Assembly (NCBI RefSeq): GCF_011764545.1
Contig: NZ_AP022870.1
Span: forward strand, 2,216,001 to 2,280,000
Source: Phytohabitans flavus
GTDB lineage: Bacteria > Actinomycetota > Actinomycetes > Mycobacteriales > Micromonosporaceae
DNA: 64,000 nucleotides
Direction: 5' to 3'
Shown: in pieces, positions 36,563 to 45,607 of the stretch
Layout of the letters: each line of letters opens with the position of its first letter
Numbering within the stretch: position 1 is the stretch's first letter
The notes under the pieces: model-generated
Database searches by the model: none
What the model saw: only the letters and a program-made list of their open reading frames with translations
Told to the model about the DNA's origin: nothing
Translations under genes and position numbers: made by a program

Positions 36563-38521
36563 TCAGTCGAGCGGGACCGTGTCCACCTCGCCGCCCGGCC
36601 AACGGACCGTCACCGTGCCGTCCGTGACCGCCACCTCGACCGCCGTCGCGAGGTCGGCTGCCACCTGCGGGTCGGCGCCGGTCAGCACCACGGCCGCCGC
36701 GAGCACCTCGCCCTCCGCGACGGCGTCCCGGGTACGGGCCCACGGCACCGCCGAGCGGGGGCCGAGCGGGTTGGCCCCGTCGCCCTCGCTCACGCCGATG
36801 TCGTCGAAGCCGCGCAGCGCGTACAGCGCACCGGTGAGCCGGGCCGACGACGCCCGGGCCCAGCCCTCCCCGGCCGCCACCGCCACCCGCTCGCCGGCGA
36901 CCGCCCAGCCGCCCAGGTGCAGCCGCCACGGGCCGGGGTCGGCCGGCCAGTGCGCCTCGGGGTCCTCGCCGAGCGACTCCGGCACCCGCGCGCCGTGGAC
37001 CCGGACGAGCCGGACCTCGACCGGGCCGCGCAGGACGGAAGCGGTGGTGAGCCAAGGGCCGGTGCGGATGCCGTACCAGGTGGCGGCCGGGGCGCCGGCG
37101 CCGGACGGGTGCAGCCACATCGGGCGGCAGCGGGACACCGCCCAGTGGGTACCCTGCGCGACCCGCTCGATCCGGCCACGGTGGGACGGGCGGCCGGTGG
37201 CGTCGAGGAGGGCGACGTGCGAGTCGAGGGGCTCGCGGTGCGCCCGGTCGGAGAGGTCGGGGGCGGCGTGGGTGGAGTACGCGTGCCGCTTGTAGAACGG
37301 GTCGTCCACCTCGGCGTGCCGGTCCCACAGGTGGTCGCTGCCGTGGTTGGCGACCCGCACAATCCCGTCGTCCACCGTGGACGAGACCACCCAGCCCGGC
37401 GCGCGCAGGGAGACGACCGCGTCGCCCCGCTCCACCGGCAGCGGCTGCTCCGGCTCGGTCCACACCGGGTCGTCCGGCGGCAGCAGCAGGCCGGCGAAGG
37501 CCTTGCTGGCCCAGTACGGCGAGCCGGGTCCACTGTAGAGCTGCCGGATCCGGGGGAAGGGGCCGTGCCACCCGATCGAGAGCAGCCCGCGCGCGTCCAC
37601 CGCACCGCCGTCGACGAAGTGCCGCAGCACCGTACCCGCCAGCCGTCGCGTCTCGCCCGGTAGCAGGGGAGTGGCGCCGGCCAGCGCGCCGGTCCAGAAG
37701 GGGGCGAGCATCGCGAAGCGGTACGTCAGCGAGCGCCCCTGGAAGAGCGGGGCACCATCGGTCGCGACAAGGTGCCGCGCGTCGCCGAGGAACGTGGTGA
37801 GCCGCTCCAGCCACACCGGGTCGGGGCGCTCGCCGAGGATCCGCGAATACCACAGTGGATAGAACTGCATCGCCCAGCCGCAGTAGTAGTCGAAGTTCTG
37901 GCACCTCCCCACGCCGCCGGGGAGGCGGGCGTCGCCGCCCGAGCCACCGTCGGAGTACCAGCCGTCGCCCACGTACCAAGCGTCGTGCTGGCTCAGGTTG
38001 CGCTCGATGTCTTCCTTGGACCACGGCCCGCCGACCGTGCGCAGGAACGCCTCGGCGATGTTCTGGAACCAGATCCAGTTGTTGTCGTACCCGCTCGTGC
38101 CGAGGAACGCGGCGAGCCAGTCGACGACCCGCGCCTTCACCGGCTCGTCGAGCGCGTCCCACAACCACGGGCGGGTCTCGTGCAGCGCGATCGCCACCGA
38201 GGCCGCCTCCACCCGGGCCTGCCGCCGCTCGTGCAGTGTGGGCCAGCGCTCGGGCGACGCGGGGTCGGTACCGGCGGCCAGCCCCTCCGCGTACCACGGG
38301 AGGAAGCCGTGCGGGTCGGCGCCGCCCGCACCGGCGATCCGGAACGCGGCGAGCAGGAACGTCCGGGCGTACCCCTCCAAGCCGTCGCTCCACGCGCCGG
38401 AGCGGCTGACCGGCCCCGGCAGGTCGACGAGCGCGTGCCGCGGCGACGCGTACGGCCGCACCGCGAGCAGCAGCCGGTCGGCGAGGGACTCCCAGTCGGC
38501 CCGCGTGTACCCCACCGTCAC
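36563..38521 (-). CDS. DUF2264 domain protein (probable glycosidase, GH154-like)
   Basis: The 652-residue protein spans the whole DUF2264 family. An alpha-helical toroid-like part has YARTFLLAAFRIAGAG, SGYDNNWIWFQNIAEAFLRT, WYVGDGWYSDGGSGGD and NFDYYCGWAMQFYPLWYS. A beta-rich C-terminal part follows. DUF2264 proteins have been linked to glucuronidase activity (GH154); I recall this rather than prove it. No signal peptide is seen, so it should act in the cytoplasm on imported oligosaccharide. GTG at 38521 overlaps the stop of the MalG-like gene, making it the last gene of the importer operon. Confidence 0.85.
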   Translation of the reverse strand: MTVGYTRADWESLADRLLLAVRPYASPRHALVDLPGPVSRSGAWSDGLEGYARTFLLAAFRIAGAGGADPHGFLPWYAEGLAAGTDPASPERWPTLHERRQARVEAASVAIALHETRPWLWDALDEPVKARVVDWLAAFLGTSGYDNNWIWFQNIAEAFLRTVGGPWSKEDIERNLSQHDAWYVGDGWYSDGGSGGDARLPGGVGRCQNFDYYCGWAMQFYPLWYSRILGERPDPVWLERLTTFLGDARHLVATDGAPLFQGRSLTYRFAMLAPFWTGALAGATPLLPGETRRLAGTVLRHFVDGGAVDARGLLSIGWHGPFPRIRQLYSGPGSPYWASKAFAGLLLPPDDPVWTEPEQPLPVERGDAVVSLRAPGWVVSSTVDDGIVRVANHGSDHLWDRHAEVDDPFYKRHAYSTHAAPDLSDRAHREPLDSHVALLDATGRPSHRGRIERVAQGTHWAVSRCRPMWLHPSGAGAPAATWYGIRTGPWLTTASVLRGPVEVRLVRVHGARVPESLGEDPEAHWPADPGPWRLHLGGWAVAGERVAVAAGEGWARASSARLTGALYALRGFDDIGVSEGDGANPLGPRSAVPWARTRDAVAEGEVLAAAVVLTGADPQVAADLATAVEVAVTDGTVTVRWPGGEVDTVPLD

Positions 38522-39369
38522 TTGACTCCTCCCGCGGTCAACCCGCCGACCAGATAGCGCTGGAACACCAGATACAAGACCACCACAGGGGCGGCACAGA
38601 CGAGAGCGGCGGCCATCAGCTGCCCGTACACCGGGATCGCCCCACCCTCCTGGGTGGCGCCGAAGACCTGGAGCGCGACGGCGGCCGTGCGCGTGTCCGG
38701 GTCGGTCATCACCGAGGCGAAGAGGACGTCGTTCCAGCCGAGCAGAAACGCGAAGATGCCCGACACGACAAGGCCGGGCCAGCTGAGCGGGATGATGATG
38801 CGGGTGAGGATGCGCCAGGATGACGCGCCGTCGATGCGGGCGGCCTCGTCGAGCTCGGGCGGAAGGCCGCGCAGGTAGGTCACCATCACCCAGGTGGAGA
38901 AGGGCAGCGCGAACGTCAGGTAGGTGAGCCCGAGCGCCCAGCGGGTGCCGATGACCTGTACGCCGATCGCGGCCGAGGCGCTGGCGAAGAGCACGAAGAC
39001 CGGCAGCAGCATGAGCGTGCCCGGGATGCTCTGCATGGCCAGCAGCGCGCGGAGGATGGCGACTCGGCCGCGGAAGGCGAAGCGCACCAGCACGTACGCG
39101 CTGCCGACCGACACGAAGGCCGACGCGGCCGCGACCACGCCGGCGACGAGGAGGCTGTTGAGCAGCCCGGTGCCGAGGTCCACCGTGGACCAGATGCGGC
39201 GGTACGCACCGAGGTCCACTGTGGTCGGCAGGTACGCGCCGGACGCGACGTCGAGGTCGGAGCTGACCGATGCGAAGACCATGTACGACACCGGGCCGAG
39301 CACGGTGAGCAGCAGCACGACGAGCACCGCCGTCTGTACCGGCCGGGGGAGCAGGCGGGTGTGTCTCAT
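38518..39369 (-). CDS. Carbohydrate ABC transporter permease (MalG family)
   Basis: The 283-residue protein has six membrane helices. The cytoplasmic EAA loop ELDEAARIDGASSWRILTRI near residue 185 contacts the ATPase. The C-terminal VFQRYLVGGLTAGGVK is typical of sugar-type MalG permeases. It overlaps the MalF gene at its start (ATGA) and the DUF2264 gene at its stop (GTGA). No ATPase gene is in this operon, so a shared MsiK-type ATPase elsewhere in the genome is expected. Confidence 0.93.
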   Translation of the reverse strand: MRHTRLLPRPVQTAVLVVLLLTVLGPVSYMVFASVSSDLDVASGAYLPTTVDLGAYRRIWSTVDLGTGLLNSLLVAGVVAAASAFVSVGSAYVLVRFAFRGRVAILRALLAMQSIPGTLMLLPVFVLFASASAAIGVQVIGTRWALGLTYLTFALPFSTWVMVTYLRGLPPELDEAARIDGASSWRILTRIIIPLSWPGLVVSGIFAFLLGWNDVLFASVMTDPDTRTAAVALQVFGATQEGGAIPVYGQLMAAALVCAAPVVVLYLVFQRYLVGGLTAGGVK

Positions 39370-40244
39370 GTCAGCCGCACCGCCCGAAGGTACGCGACGA
39401 TCGGCACCGCGACCACGGCGAGCGAGAAGACCGCCATCGCCGCGCTGAGGCCGAACTGGAAGTTCTGGAAGCTCTCCACATAGGTCAGCACGGGCAGCAC
39501 CTCCACGTCCCGCGGGCTGGGCACGCCGAAGAGCACGAACGGCAGCGTGAAGTTGTTGACGCTGTGCAGGAACGTGATGACAAGGCCGAGGGCGATCGGT
39601 CCGCGCAGGTACGGGAAGATGAGCCGGCGCAGCTTCACCCACCATCCCGCCCCGTCGATCGCGGCCGCCTCGTGCACCTCCGGGTCGACGGTTTGCAGCC
39701 CGGCGAGCGCGAGCAGGTACAGCAGCGGCCACGCGGTCCACGCCTGCACGATGACGAGCGCCCAGAAGCTGCGCGGCCCGTTCAGCCACAGTCCGGCGTC
39801 GAGGCCGAGACGGCCGACCGCGGAGTCGGCGACGCCGTCCGGCTGGAGGATGATGCGCCACACCGTACCGACGACGAAGGCCGGCAGCACGTACGGGATC
39901 AGCAGCACCGAGCGGACCAGCCCGCGGCCGGCGAACCTGTCGTGCGCGGCGAGAGCGGCGGCCAGGCCGACCGGCAGCGTGATCAGCGTGACGAGGAAGG
40001 CGTACGCGGCGCTGACCCAGATGGCGTGCGGCAGGGCGGAGTCGCGTACCGCCTCGACGTAGTTGTCCAACCCGACGAAGGGCGCGTCCAGCCACTGCCG
40101 GAACGTGTACTGGTCGAGGTCGAGCAGCGAGATCTGGCCGGCCACCACGAGGGGGACGCCGACCACGAGCACCAGCAGCAGACCGCCGGGCGCCAGCATC
40201 CACAGGGGACGCTGGCGCTCGGCGACGCGACGTGTGCGACTCAC
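39366..40244 (-). CDS. Carbohydrate ABC transporter permease (MalF family)
   Basis: The 292-residue protein has six membrane helices and the EAA loop EVHEAAAIDGAGWWVKLRRL near residue 200. It begins VSRTRRVAERQRPLWMLAPG; GTG at 40244 overlaps the stop of the binding-protein gene (GTGA). Its C-terminus overlaps the MalG start. The four genes for binding protein, two permeases and DUF2264 enzyme are thus a single translationally coupled operon. Confidence 0.93.
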   Translation of the reverse strand: MSRTRRVAERQRPLWMLAPGGLLLVLVVGVPLVVAGQISLLDLDQYTFRQWLDAPFVGLDNYVEAVRDSALPHAIWVSAAYAFLVTLITLPVGLAAALAAHDRFAGRGLVRSVLLIPYVLPAFVVGTVWRIILQPDGVADSAVGRLGLDAGLWLNGPRSFWALVIVQAWTAWPLLYLLALAGLQTVDPEVHEAAAIDGAGWWVKLRRLIFPYLRGPIALGLVITFLHSVNNFTLPFVLFGVPSPRDVEVLPVLTYVESFQNFQFGLSAAMAVFSLAVVAVPIVAYLRAVRLT

Positions 40245-41563
40245 TTGGCCTTGTCCAGCGCGCCCTGCGCGGTCGACTGGGCCTCCTTGATGAGCCCGTT
40301 CAGCTTGGCGTCGTCCACTGTGCCCGAGGAGAGGCCGGGCACCGACTGTACGACGACGTTGACGAGGGCGAGCTGGATCTGGCTCCACGCCCCGGTGAAC
40401 GGCGTCCCGACCGCCTTCGACGACGACTCCACCATCGCGGCGAGCGCCGGGTCGGCTTGCAGCTCCTTCGCGAACGTGGCGTTGGTGGGCAGCTCGCCGA
40501 ACGTCTGGTAGTACGTCCGCTGCGAATCCACGTCGGTCAGCATCTTCACGAACGAGAGCGCCAGGTCCTTGTTCTTCGAGTACGAGGCGACGACGAGGTT
40601 GTCACCGGACAGGATGCTCGTCGCGCCCTCGCCACCGGACGGCAGCGAGGTGGCGCCGGGCGGGATCGTCGGCATGATGGCGTAGGCGTACTTGCCGGCC
40701 ACCGACGACTTGTCCAGTGTCACCTTGGACGTCGCCGAGACCATCGGCAGGAACGCCGCCTTGCCCTGCCCGAACGCGGCGATCGCCTGTGCGTTCTTCC
40801 ACCCGACCGCGGCCGGGTCGACGACCTTGTCGGTGGCGAGCCAGCCGAGGTACGTGCGGTACGCCGCCGCGGTCGTCGGATCGTCGAGCCGTGCCTTGCC
40901 GTCACTGACGAGCGGGTTGCCCGCCTGAAGCGACATGGCCCAGATGAACTTCCACGGGTCGAAGCTGTCCGCGTACGCCACGGCCAGGCCGTGCACGTCG
41001 CCGGCGGTGAGCTTCTTCGCCTGGTCGCGCAGCCCGTCCCAACTGTCGGCGGGCTTGTCGTAGCCGGCCTTGGCCAGCAGCTCCTTGTTGTACGCCATCA
41101 CGAACGGCCGGCTCGTGAACGGCACGCCGACCTCGTGCTGCTCGTCCGGCCCCGAGATGCCCAATGTGGACGGCAGGAACTTGTCGCGCCCGCCGAGCTT
41201 CGTCCAGTCTTCGGCGGTGAGCTCGACGAACGCCTTGGTCGAGTACGCCGTCGGAGTGAACGTGGTGCCGAGCGCGTAGACGTCCGGTCCCTGACCGGAG
41301 AGCACGGACGTCTGGATGCGGGTCAATTCGTCGTTGGGGGTGGCGAAGGTCTCGAACCGCACCGTCGCCCCGGTCTGCTCCTTGAACTTGGCGGAGACAT
41401 CGTCGAACCACTTGCGCTGCTGCTCCGGATAGATCGTATTGGCCCCGATCAGCACGTCGAGCGTCTTGCCCGCGCCGTCGGTGCCGCCGCCGTCGTCGGA
41501 GCCGCAGGCGGTCAACAAGGCCGAGCCGAGAAGGAGCGTTATGGCGCCGCGGATGGCTTTCAT
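40241..41563 (-). CDS. Extracellular sugar-binding lipoprotein of an ABC importer
   Basis: The 440-residue protein has a lipoprotein signal with lipobox LLTAC (Cys20), then GSDDGGGTDGAG as a flexible tether. The mature domain (TLDVLIGANTIYPEQQRKWF and GPDVYALGTTFTPTAYSTKA) is a family 1 solute-binding protein for oligosaccharides. GAGGAG precedes the ATG at 41563. A LacI-type operator lies between it and the divergent lacI-like gene. The downstream DUF2264 enzyme suggests an acidic (glucuronic-acid-containing) oligosaccharide as ligand, by inference. Confidence 0.92.
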   Translation of the reverse strand: MKAIRGAITLLLGSALLTACGSDDGGGTDGAGKTLDVLIGANTIYPEQQRKWFDDVSAKFKEQTGATVRFETFATPNDELTRIQTSVLSGQGPDVYALGTTFTPTAYSTKAFVELTAEDWTKLGGRDKFLPSTLGISGPDEQHEVGVPFTSRPFVMAYNKELLAKAGYDKPADSWDGLRDQAKKLTAGDVHGLAVAYADSFDPWKFIWAMSLQAGNPLVSDGKARLDDPTTAAAYRTYLGWLATDKVVDPAAVGWKNAQAIAAFGQGKAAFLPMVSATSKVTLDKSSVAGKYAYAIMPTIPPGATSLPSGGEGATSILSGDNLVVASYSKNKDLALSFVKMLTDVDSQRTYYQTFGELPTNATFAKELQADPALAAMVESSSKAVGTPFTGAWSQIQLALVNVVVQSVPGLSSGTVDDAKLNGLIKEAQSTAQGALDKAK

Positions 41564-41614
41564 ATCGGTACTCCTCATTGCGGTGGTGGCGAACGTAACT
41601 CCACGGCAATCTCG

Positions 41615-41630
41615 TGGCAACCGTTTGCCA
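41615..41630. promoter_or_regulatory. LacI-family operator
   Basis: TGGCAACCGTTTGCCA is a near-perfect palindrome with the CG centre of LacI-family operators. It lies midway between the binding-protein gene and the divergent regulator gene. A further half-site TTTGCCA follows at 41634. Confidence 0.75.
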
Positions 41631-41659
41631 TCATTTGCCATCTGTGGTTGCCTGAGCCC

Positions 41660-42679
41660 GTGCAGGAACGCACCCGCCCGGTGACCATCAACGACATCGC
41701 CGCGGCGACAGGGGTCGCCGCCTCCACCGTCTCGCGTGCGCTCACTAAGCCGGGCCGGGTCAGCGCGGCCACCCGCGAGCGCATCGAGGCCGCCGCCCGC
41801 GAGCTCAACTACATCCCGAACACGCAGGCCCGGGCGCTCACCTCCGGGCACACGCAGACCATCGCGGTGCTCGTCTCCGACGTGACCAACCCGTTCTACT
41901 TCGGCATCATCCGCGGCACCCACCAGGCGCTGAAGGCGGCCGGGTACGCCCAGCTGCTCATCGACAGCGAAGACTCGGCCGAGGTCGAAACCCAGATGCT
42001 GCACCGGATGCGGCAGTCACTGGACGGCGCGATCCTCGCCGCCTCCCGCCTGCCTGAGCGGGCGCTCAGCCTGCTCGCGGCGGAGATCCCGCTGGTCACC
42101 ATCAACCGCAACGTGCGCGGCGTGCAGAGCGTGATGATCGATACGCCGAACGGCATCGCCCAGGCCGTCGAGCACCTGGCCTCGCTCGGCCACCACGACC
42201 TGATCTACGTCTCCGGCCCCGAGCGCTCCTGGCCGAACGAGGCGCGCTGGCGGGCGATGCGCACCGCCGCCGCGAAGCACGGGCTCCAGGTGCGCCGCGT
42301 CGGCCCGTTCGCCGGCTCCCGACCCTCCGGCACGGCGGCGGCCGACGCCGTGGTCAACACCCGGGCCACCGCGTGCGTCGTCTTCAACGACCTGCTCGCG
42401 ATCGGCATGCTGAGCCGGTTGGCCGAGCGGGGTGTCCGGGTGCCCGGCGACCTGAGCATCGTGGGCTGCGACGACATCTTCGGCGCCGACTTCTGCCACC
42501 CGCCGCTCACCACGCTCACCGCGCCGATCGGCCAGGCGGGCCGGGTCGCGGTCGCGATGCTGCTCTCCCGGCTCAAGGGCCCGACGCCGCCGGACGCCGT
42601 GCGCCGCACGGTCGTCCTACCCACCCACCTCACCGTCCGCGAGTCGACCGGCCCGGCGCCGATACCGGCACCATCCTGA
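41660..42679 (+). CDS. LacI family transcriptional regulator
   Basis: The 339-residue repressor has the HTH/hinge region VTINDIAAATGVAASTVSRA then AARELNYIPNTQARAL at residues 8-60 and a periplasmic-binding-protein-like effector domain (VLVSDVTNPFYFGIIRGTHQ to VGCDDIFGADFCHPPLTTL). GTG at 41660 was chosen because the HTH begins right after it. It is divergent from the sugar importer operon, with a CG-centred palindrome between, so it should repress that operon until the imported sugar binds. Confidence 0.93.
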   Translation: MQERTRPVTINDIAAATGVAASTVSRALTKPGRVSAATRERIEAAARELNYIPNTQARALTSGHTQTIAVLVSDVTNPFYFGIIRGTHQALKAAGYAQLLIDSEDSAEVETQMLHRMRQSLDGAILAASRLPERALSLLAAEIPLVTINRNVRGVQSVMIDTPNGIAQAVEHLASLGHHDLIYVSGPERSWPNEARWRAMRTAAAKHGLQVRRVGPFAGSRPSGTAAADAVVNTRATACVVFNDLLAIGMLSRLAERGVRVPGDLSIVGCDDIFGADFCHPPLTTLTAPIGQAGRVAVAMLLSRLKGPTPPDAVRRTVVLPTHLTVRESTGPAPIPAPS

Positions 42680-42687
42680 GGGACGGC

Positions 42688-42891
42688 TCAAAGGGTCCGG
42701 TCGAACTCGCCCAGCTTCAGACCCTCGATGAAACCGTGCCAAGATCCGCGAACGAACGACAGCGTTCCCGTGTCGGGTTGCTTTGAGTCGCGGACCTGGA
42801 CGACGGAGCCGGCGGCCCGTACTTCGACGCACTCGTTACCCATCGCACTGCGCGTGCTCTTGTACCAGGGTGTTTGGATCGTCGTGAACAT
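42688..42891 (-). CDS. DUF397 domain-containing protein
   Basis: The 67-residue protein has WYKSTRSAMGNECVEVRAAG, VVQVRDSKQPDTGTLSF and WHGFIEGLKLGEFD, which is the whole DUF397 domain. AAGGAGGGG precedes the ATG at 42891. DUF397 genes normally sit after an XRE-type regulator and act with it; none is adjacent here, so this copy is an orphan. The gap 42892-43104 is AT-richer than its surroundings and shows no gene. Confidence 0.9.
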   Translation of the reverse strand: MFTTIQTPWYKSTRSAMGNECVEVRAAGSVVQVRDSKQPDTGTLSFVRGSWHGFIEGLKLGEFDRTL

Positions 42892-43104
42892 GGATCATCC
42901 CCTCCTTGCCGGGACAGCGGACGTGCCGTTCATCGACCATTTCGTTGATATTGGTTGTTGGGAGTTGCGCATATTAGCCGTTCCGCCTTCGTCATGATTC
43001 AGAAAGAGATCAAGGTCTTTTATTTTGAAGAATGTCGCCCGTTGGTGTAACAATGAAAATGCCCTACGTGATTGGTCCAGCTAGCACGGCTGAGGGAGGT
43101 TGCT

Positions 43105-43827
43105 GTGCTGCGCCGTGGAGAAGGTTGGCCGTGGTTGCCGGCGGCATCGGTGATCGCCTTTGGTGTGACATTGTTGGTCTTGATATCCCAAGCGCCCGCA
43201 CTTCTCGGCTGGCTCGCGGGGAGTCGCGGGGATTGGGATTTCCTCGCCAATGTGGGCGACGCCTATGCTGGAGTCTCGGCGATCTTGTCCAGCCTGGCTT
43301 TCTGCGGGGTGGCCGCGTCGCTCCTGCTGCAATGGCGGCAGAATCGCATGACGCAGCTCTACTCCTTCAAGCAGCAGCACCTTGAGCTGACCAAACTCGC
43401 CCTTCAAGATCCAAAGTTCCTCTACGTCGACGGCGTCGACCCGACGGTGGACGGCGATGCGACGCTGAAGGTCTACGCGAACCTCATCGTCAGCCACTGG
43501 GCCATGGCTTGGGATCTGCGGATGATGTCTGTGCGCACCCTGCGGGGGAACGCGGCACGTCTTTTCAACGATCGGATCTCTCGAGAGTGGTGGGAGGCCT
43601 GGCGTTTCTCCTATCTGAGCTCCAGGGGTCGGAAACGCTTCGTGAAGATCCTGGATGAGGAATATCAACGTGTCGTTGGTCCAGATGCCTCGCGCTTGGC
43701 TTTTGGTCAGGAGATACGCATTGACCTGCCGTCTCAAAGATCGGCGCGCGCCGCCCAGCCGGAGCAAAACATTAGCGCCGATGCGCTTCCTGCACAAGCG
43801 GACAAACTAGGCACCACTGAGGACTAA
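43105..43827 (+). CDS. DUF6082 family membrane-anchored protein
   Basis: The 240-residue protein has two membrane helices (WLPAASVIAFGVTLLVLIS and AILSSLAFCGVAASLLLQW) and then a soluble domain with QNRMTQLYSFKQQHLELTKL, NLIVSHWAMAWDLR and FNDRISREWWEAWRFSYLSS. This is the DUF6082 architecture, of unknown function. GTG at 43105 follows GAGGGAGG. Codon use is clearly less GC-rich than in neighbouring genes, suggesting recent acquisition. Its TAA stop overlaps the TAG stop of the convergent gene. Confidence 0.8.
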   Translation: MLRRGEGWPWLPAASVIAFGVTLLVLISQAPALLGWLAGSRGDWDFLANVGDAYAGVSAILSSLAFCGVAASLLLQWRQNRMTQLYSFKQQHLELTKLALQDPKFLYVDGVDPTVDGDATLKVYANLIVSHWAMAWDLRMMSVRTLRGNAARLFNDRISREWWEAWRFSYLSSRGRKRFVKILDEEYQRVVGPDASRLAFGQEIRIDLPSQRSARAAQPEQNISADALPAQADKLGTTED

Positions 43828-44285
43828 GCCTCGCGGGTGTACGTGATTGCGAAGTCCACGTTCCATGTCTCGCCGTCGCGGGACATCTCCCACTGGCCGT
43901 CGATGGTCCGGCCGTCGTCGCTCGGTGTGCCGGTGAAGCGCTGGTTGAAGTTGGGCGCATCGCGCCACACTGTCCACACCCGACCGTCGAACGTCATCTT
44001 GTAGACGCGGTACACGCCGCGCCGGTCGGCGTACAGCATCGTGAACCGCTCCGCCGCGTCGTCCAGGCCGATGAGCGCCGTGGTGGGGAGGGGGTTGTTC
44101 TCCCGCCATACGGCTGGCGCCGACTCCGGCAGCGGGTCGGAGTCGGAGAACTGGCGCAGGAACTTGCCGTCCTCCACCCACGCGAACTCGCTCCACCCCG
44201 CGCCGAGTCCCGCCACCCTCGGCTGCACGATCCACCGCCCGACCAGCGCGTCGAGCCGGGCCAGAGCTGGATGCCTCTCGTCCAT
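43824..44285 (-). CDS. Lipocalin-like protein (DUF1579 type)
   Basis: The 153-residue protein alternates short beta strands: LVGRWIVQPRVAGLGAGWSE, FAWVEDGKFLRQFSD, ALIGLDDAAERFTMLYADRR, GVYRVYKMTFDGRVWTVWRD and IDGQWEMSRDGETWNVDFAI. This is the pattern of the small cytosolic DUF1579/heme-binding beta-barrel group. No catalytic residues are evident. It is convergent with the DUF6082 gene and divergent from the methyltransferase. Confidence 0.75.
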   Translation of the reverse strand: MDERHPALARLDALVGRWIVQPRVAGLGAGWSEFAWVEDGKFLRQFSDSDPLPESAPAVWRENNPLPTTALIGLDDAAERFTMLYADRRGVYRVYKMTFDGRVWTVWRDAPNFNQRFTGTPSDDGRTIDGQWEMSRDGETWNVDFAITYTREA

Positions 44286-44348
44286 CCGAGCACCGTACCC
44301 CGCGAGAAGCCGGCAGACGGCCGCGCCCGCGAGCCTTAAGGTCGGCCG

Positions 44349-45152
44349 GTGAATGACGCGCTTTATGCCGGCAGCGCCCGGTACTACGCGGCCGGCCGGC
44401 TGCCGTACCCCGAGCGGCTCGCCGATGTACTCCGTGACGGGCTGGGACTCGACGGGCGGGGCCGGCTGCTCGACGTGGGGTGCGGGCCCGGCACGCTGAC
44501 CCGGCTGCTGGCACCGCTTTTCGCCGGCGCGGTCGGCGTGGACGCGGACGGCGACATGATCGCCGAGGCGCGGCGGTCGGGTGTGGACAGTGTGGAGTGG
44601 AGGCACCTGCGGGCCGAGGAGCTGCTGGCCGGGCTGGGTACGTTCCGGGTGGCGACGTTCGCACAGTCGTTCCATTGGATGGATCGCCCGCTCGTTGCCC
44701 GGCGGGTCCGCGACATGCTCGAGCCCGGCGGCGCCTGGGTACACGTGGACGGGGTCACCGACCGCGGCGCGCCCGGCGACCAACCGCTGCCCCACCCGGA
44801 GCCACCTCGCGACGAGATCGACGCGCTGGTGCGGCGGTACCTGGGGCCGGTGCGTAGGGCCGGGACCGGGTTCCTGCCGCAGGGCACGCCGTCCGGCGAG
44901 GCGGAGGTGATGCGGGCGGCTGGCTACACCGGCCCGGAGCGGCTGCCGGTTGAGGGCGGCGCCGTGCACGAGCGGTCCGCGGACCAGGTCGTCGCGATGG
45001 TCTTCTCGCTCTCCTCGTCGGCGCCGCACCTGTTCGGCGAGCGGGTCGCCGACTTCGAGCGGGACCTGCGCGCGTTGCTGCGCTCGGCGTCCCCGTCGGG
45101 CCGGTTCGCCGAGCGCCTGCGAGACACGGTGCTCCTGGTCTGGCGGCCGTAA
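44349..45152 (+). CDS. Class I SAM-dependent methyltransferase
   Basis: The 267-residue enzyme has RGRLLDVGCGPGTLTRLLA (SAM motif I, near residue 38), VGVDADGDMIAEAR (motif II acidic residue) and FAQSFHWMDRPLVARRVRDM with MLEPGGAWVHVDG (post-motif strands). It is of the Methyltransf_11 type with an extended C-terminal substrate cap. The GTG at 44349 begins the homology. The acceptor is unknown and there is no adjacent biosynthetic partner. Confidence 0.9.
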   Translation: MNDALYAGSARYYAAGRLPYPERLADVLRDGLGLDGRGRLLDVGCGPGTLTRLLAPLFAGAVGVDADGDMIAEARRSGVDSVEWRHLRAEELLAGLGTFRVATFAQSFHWMDRPLVARRVRDMLEPGGAWVHVDGVTDRGAPGDQPLPHPEPPRDEIDALVRRYLGPVRRAGTGFLPQGTPSGEAEVMRAAGYTGPERLPVEGGAVHERSADQVVAMVFSLSSSAPHLFGERVADFERDLRALLRSASPSGRFAERLRDTVLLVWRP

Positions 45153-45232
45153 GCGCCAACTTGACGGCCGTCGCAACCTCAGCTCAGGCGGCCGGAAGCA
45201 GGCAACCTGACGAGCGTTGTAGGTTCAAAAAC

Positions 45233-45604
45233 ATGGGACAGCCGGTTGTGCATTTCGAGATCATCGGGAATGACCCCGAGGGGCTCCGCGGCTACTACGG
45301 CGACCTCTTCGGGTGGGAGTTCGACACGAGCGGCCCGGTCGCCGCGTCGGTCTCCGAGGACGGGCGGTACGGGTTCACCCAGCCGGAGAGCGGGATCCCG
45401 GGCGGCGTCGGCGGTGGCGCCGGTCACCAGCGGCAGACCGTCTTCTACGTTGGCGTGCCGGACGTGGAGGCGGCGCTGCGCAAGGCGGAGAGCTTGGGCG
45501 GTAAGCGGGTGATGGGGCCGGAGCGCCCGCCGGGCCGCGACCTGGTGGTCGCGCACTTCACCGACCCGGAGGGCAACCTGGTCGGCCTCGCCGGCCCGGC
45601 CTGA
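45233..45604 (+). CDS. VOC (glyoxalase/bleomycin resistance) family protein
   Basis: The 123-residue single-domain protein opens with VVHFEIIGNDPEGLRGYYGD and has LFGWEFDT, TVFYVGVPDVEAALRKAESL and HFTDPEGNLVGLAG. The first His and last Glu are in the usual VOC metal positions. ATG at 45233 fits the family start. Its stop TGA and the stop of the convergent XRE gene are only a few bases apart. The ligand is unknown. Confidence 0.9.
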   Translation: MGQPVVHFEIIGNDPEGLRGYYGDLFGWEFDTSGPVAASVSEDGRYGFTQPESGIPGGVGGGAGHQRQTVFYVGVPDVEAALRKAESLGGKRVMGPERPPGRDLVVAHFTDPEGNLVGLAGPA

Positions 45605-45607
45605 CGG

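Noticed and set aside
34593..38393. A single minus-strand open frame of over 1200 codons across both the sulfatase and DUF2264 genes
   Set aside because: Only the part from 36368 to 34593 has protein-like sequence with motifs; the upstream part is an out-of-frame shadow of the DUF2264 gene, and a terminator lies between the two genes.
42677..42690. TGAGGGACGGCTCA as a further copy of the 14-bp near-palindrome
   Set aside because: The TGA and TCA are simply the stop codons of two convergent genes and the core does not match the repeat well. The copy at 59701-59714 has the same convergent-stop setting but a much better core match, so it was kept as a possible relative only.
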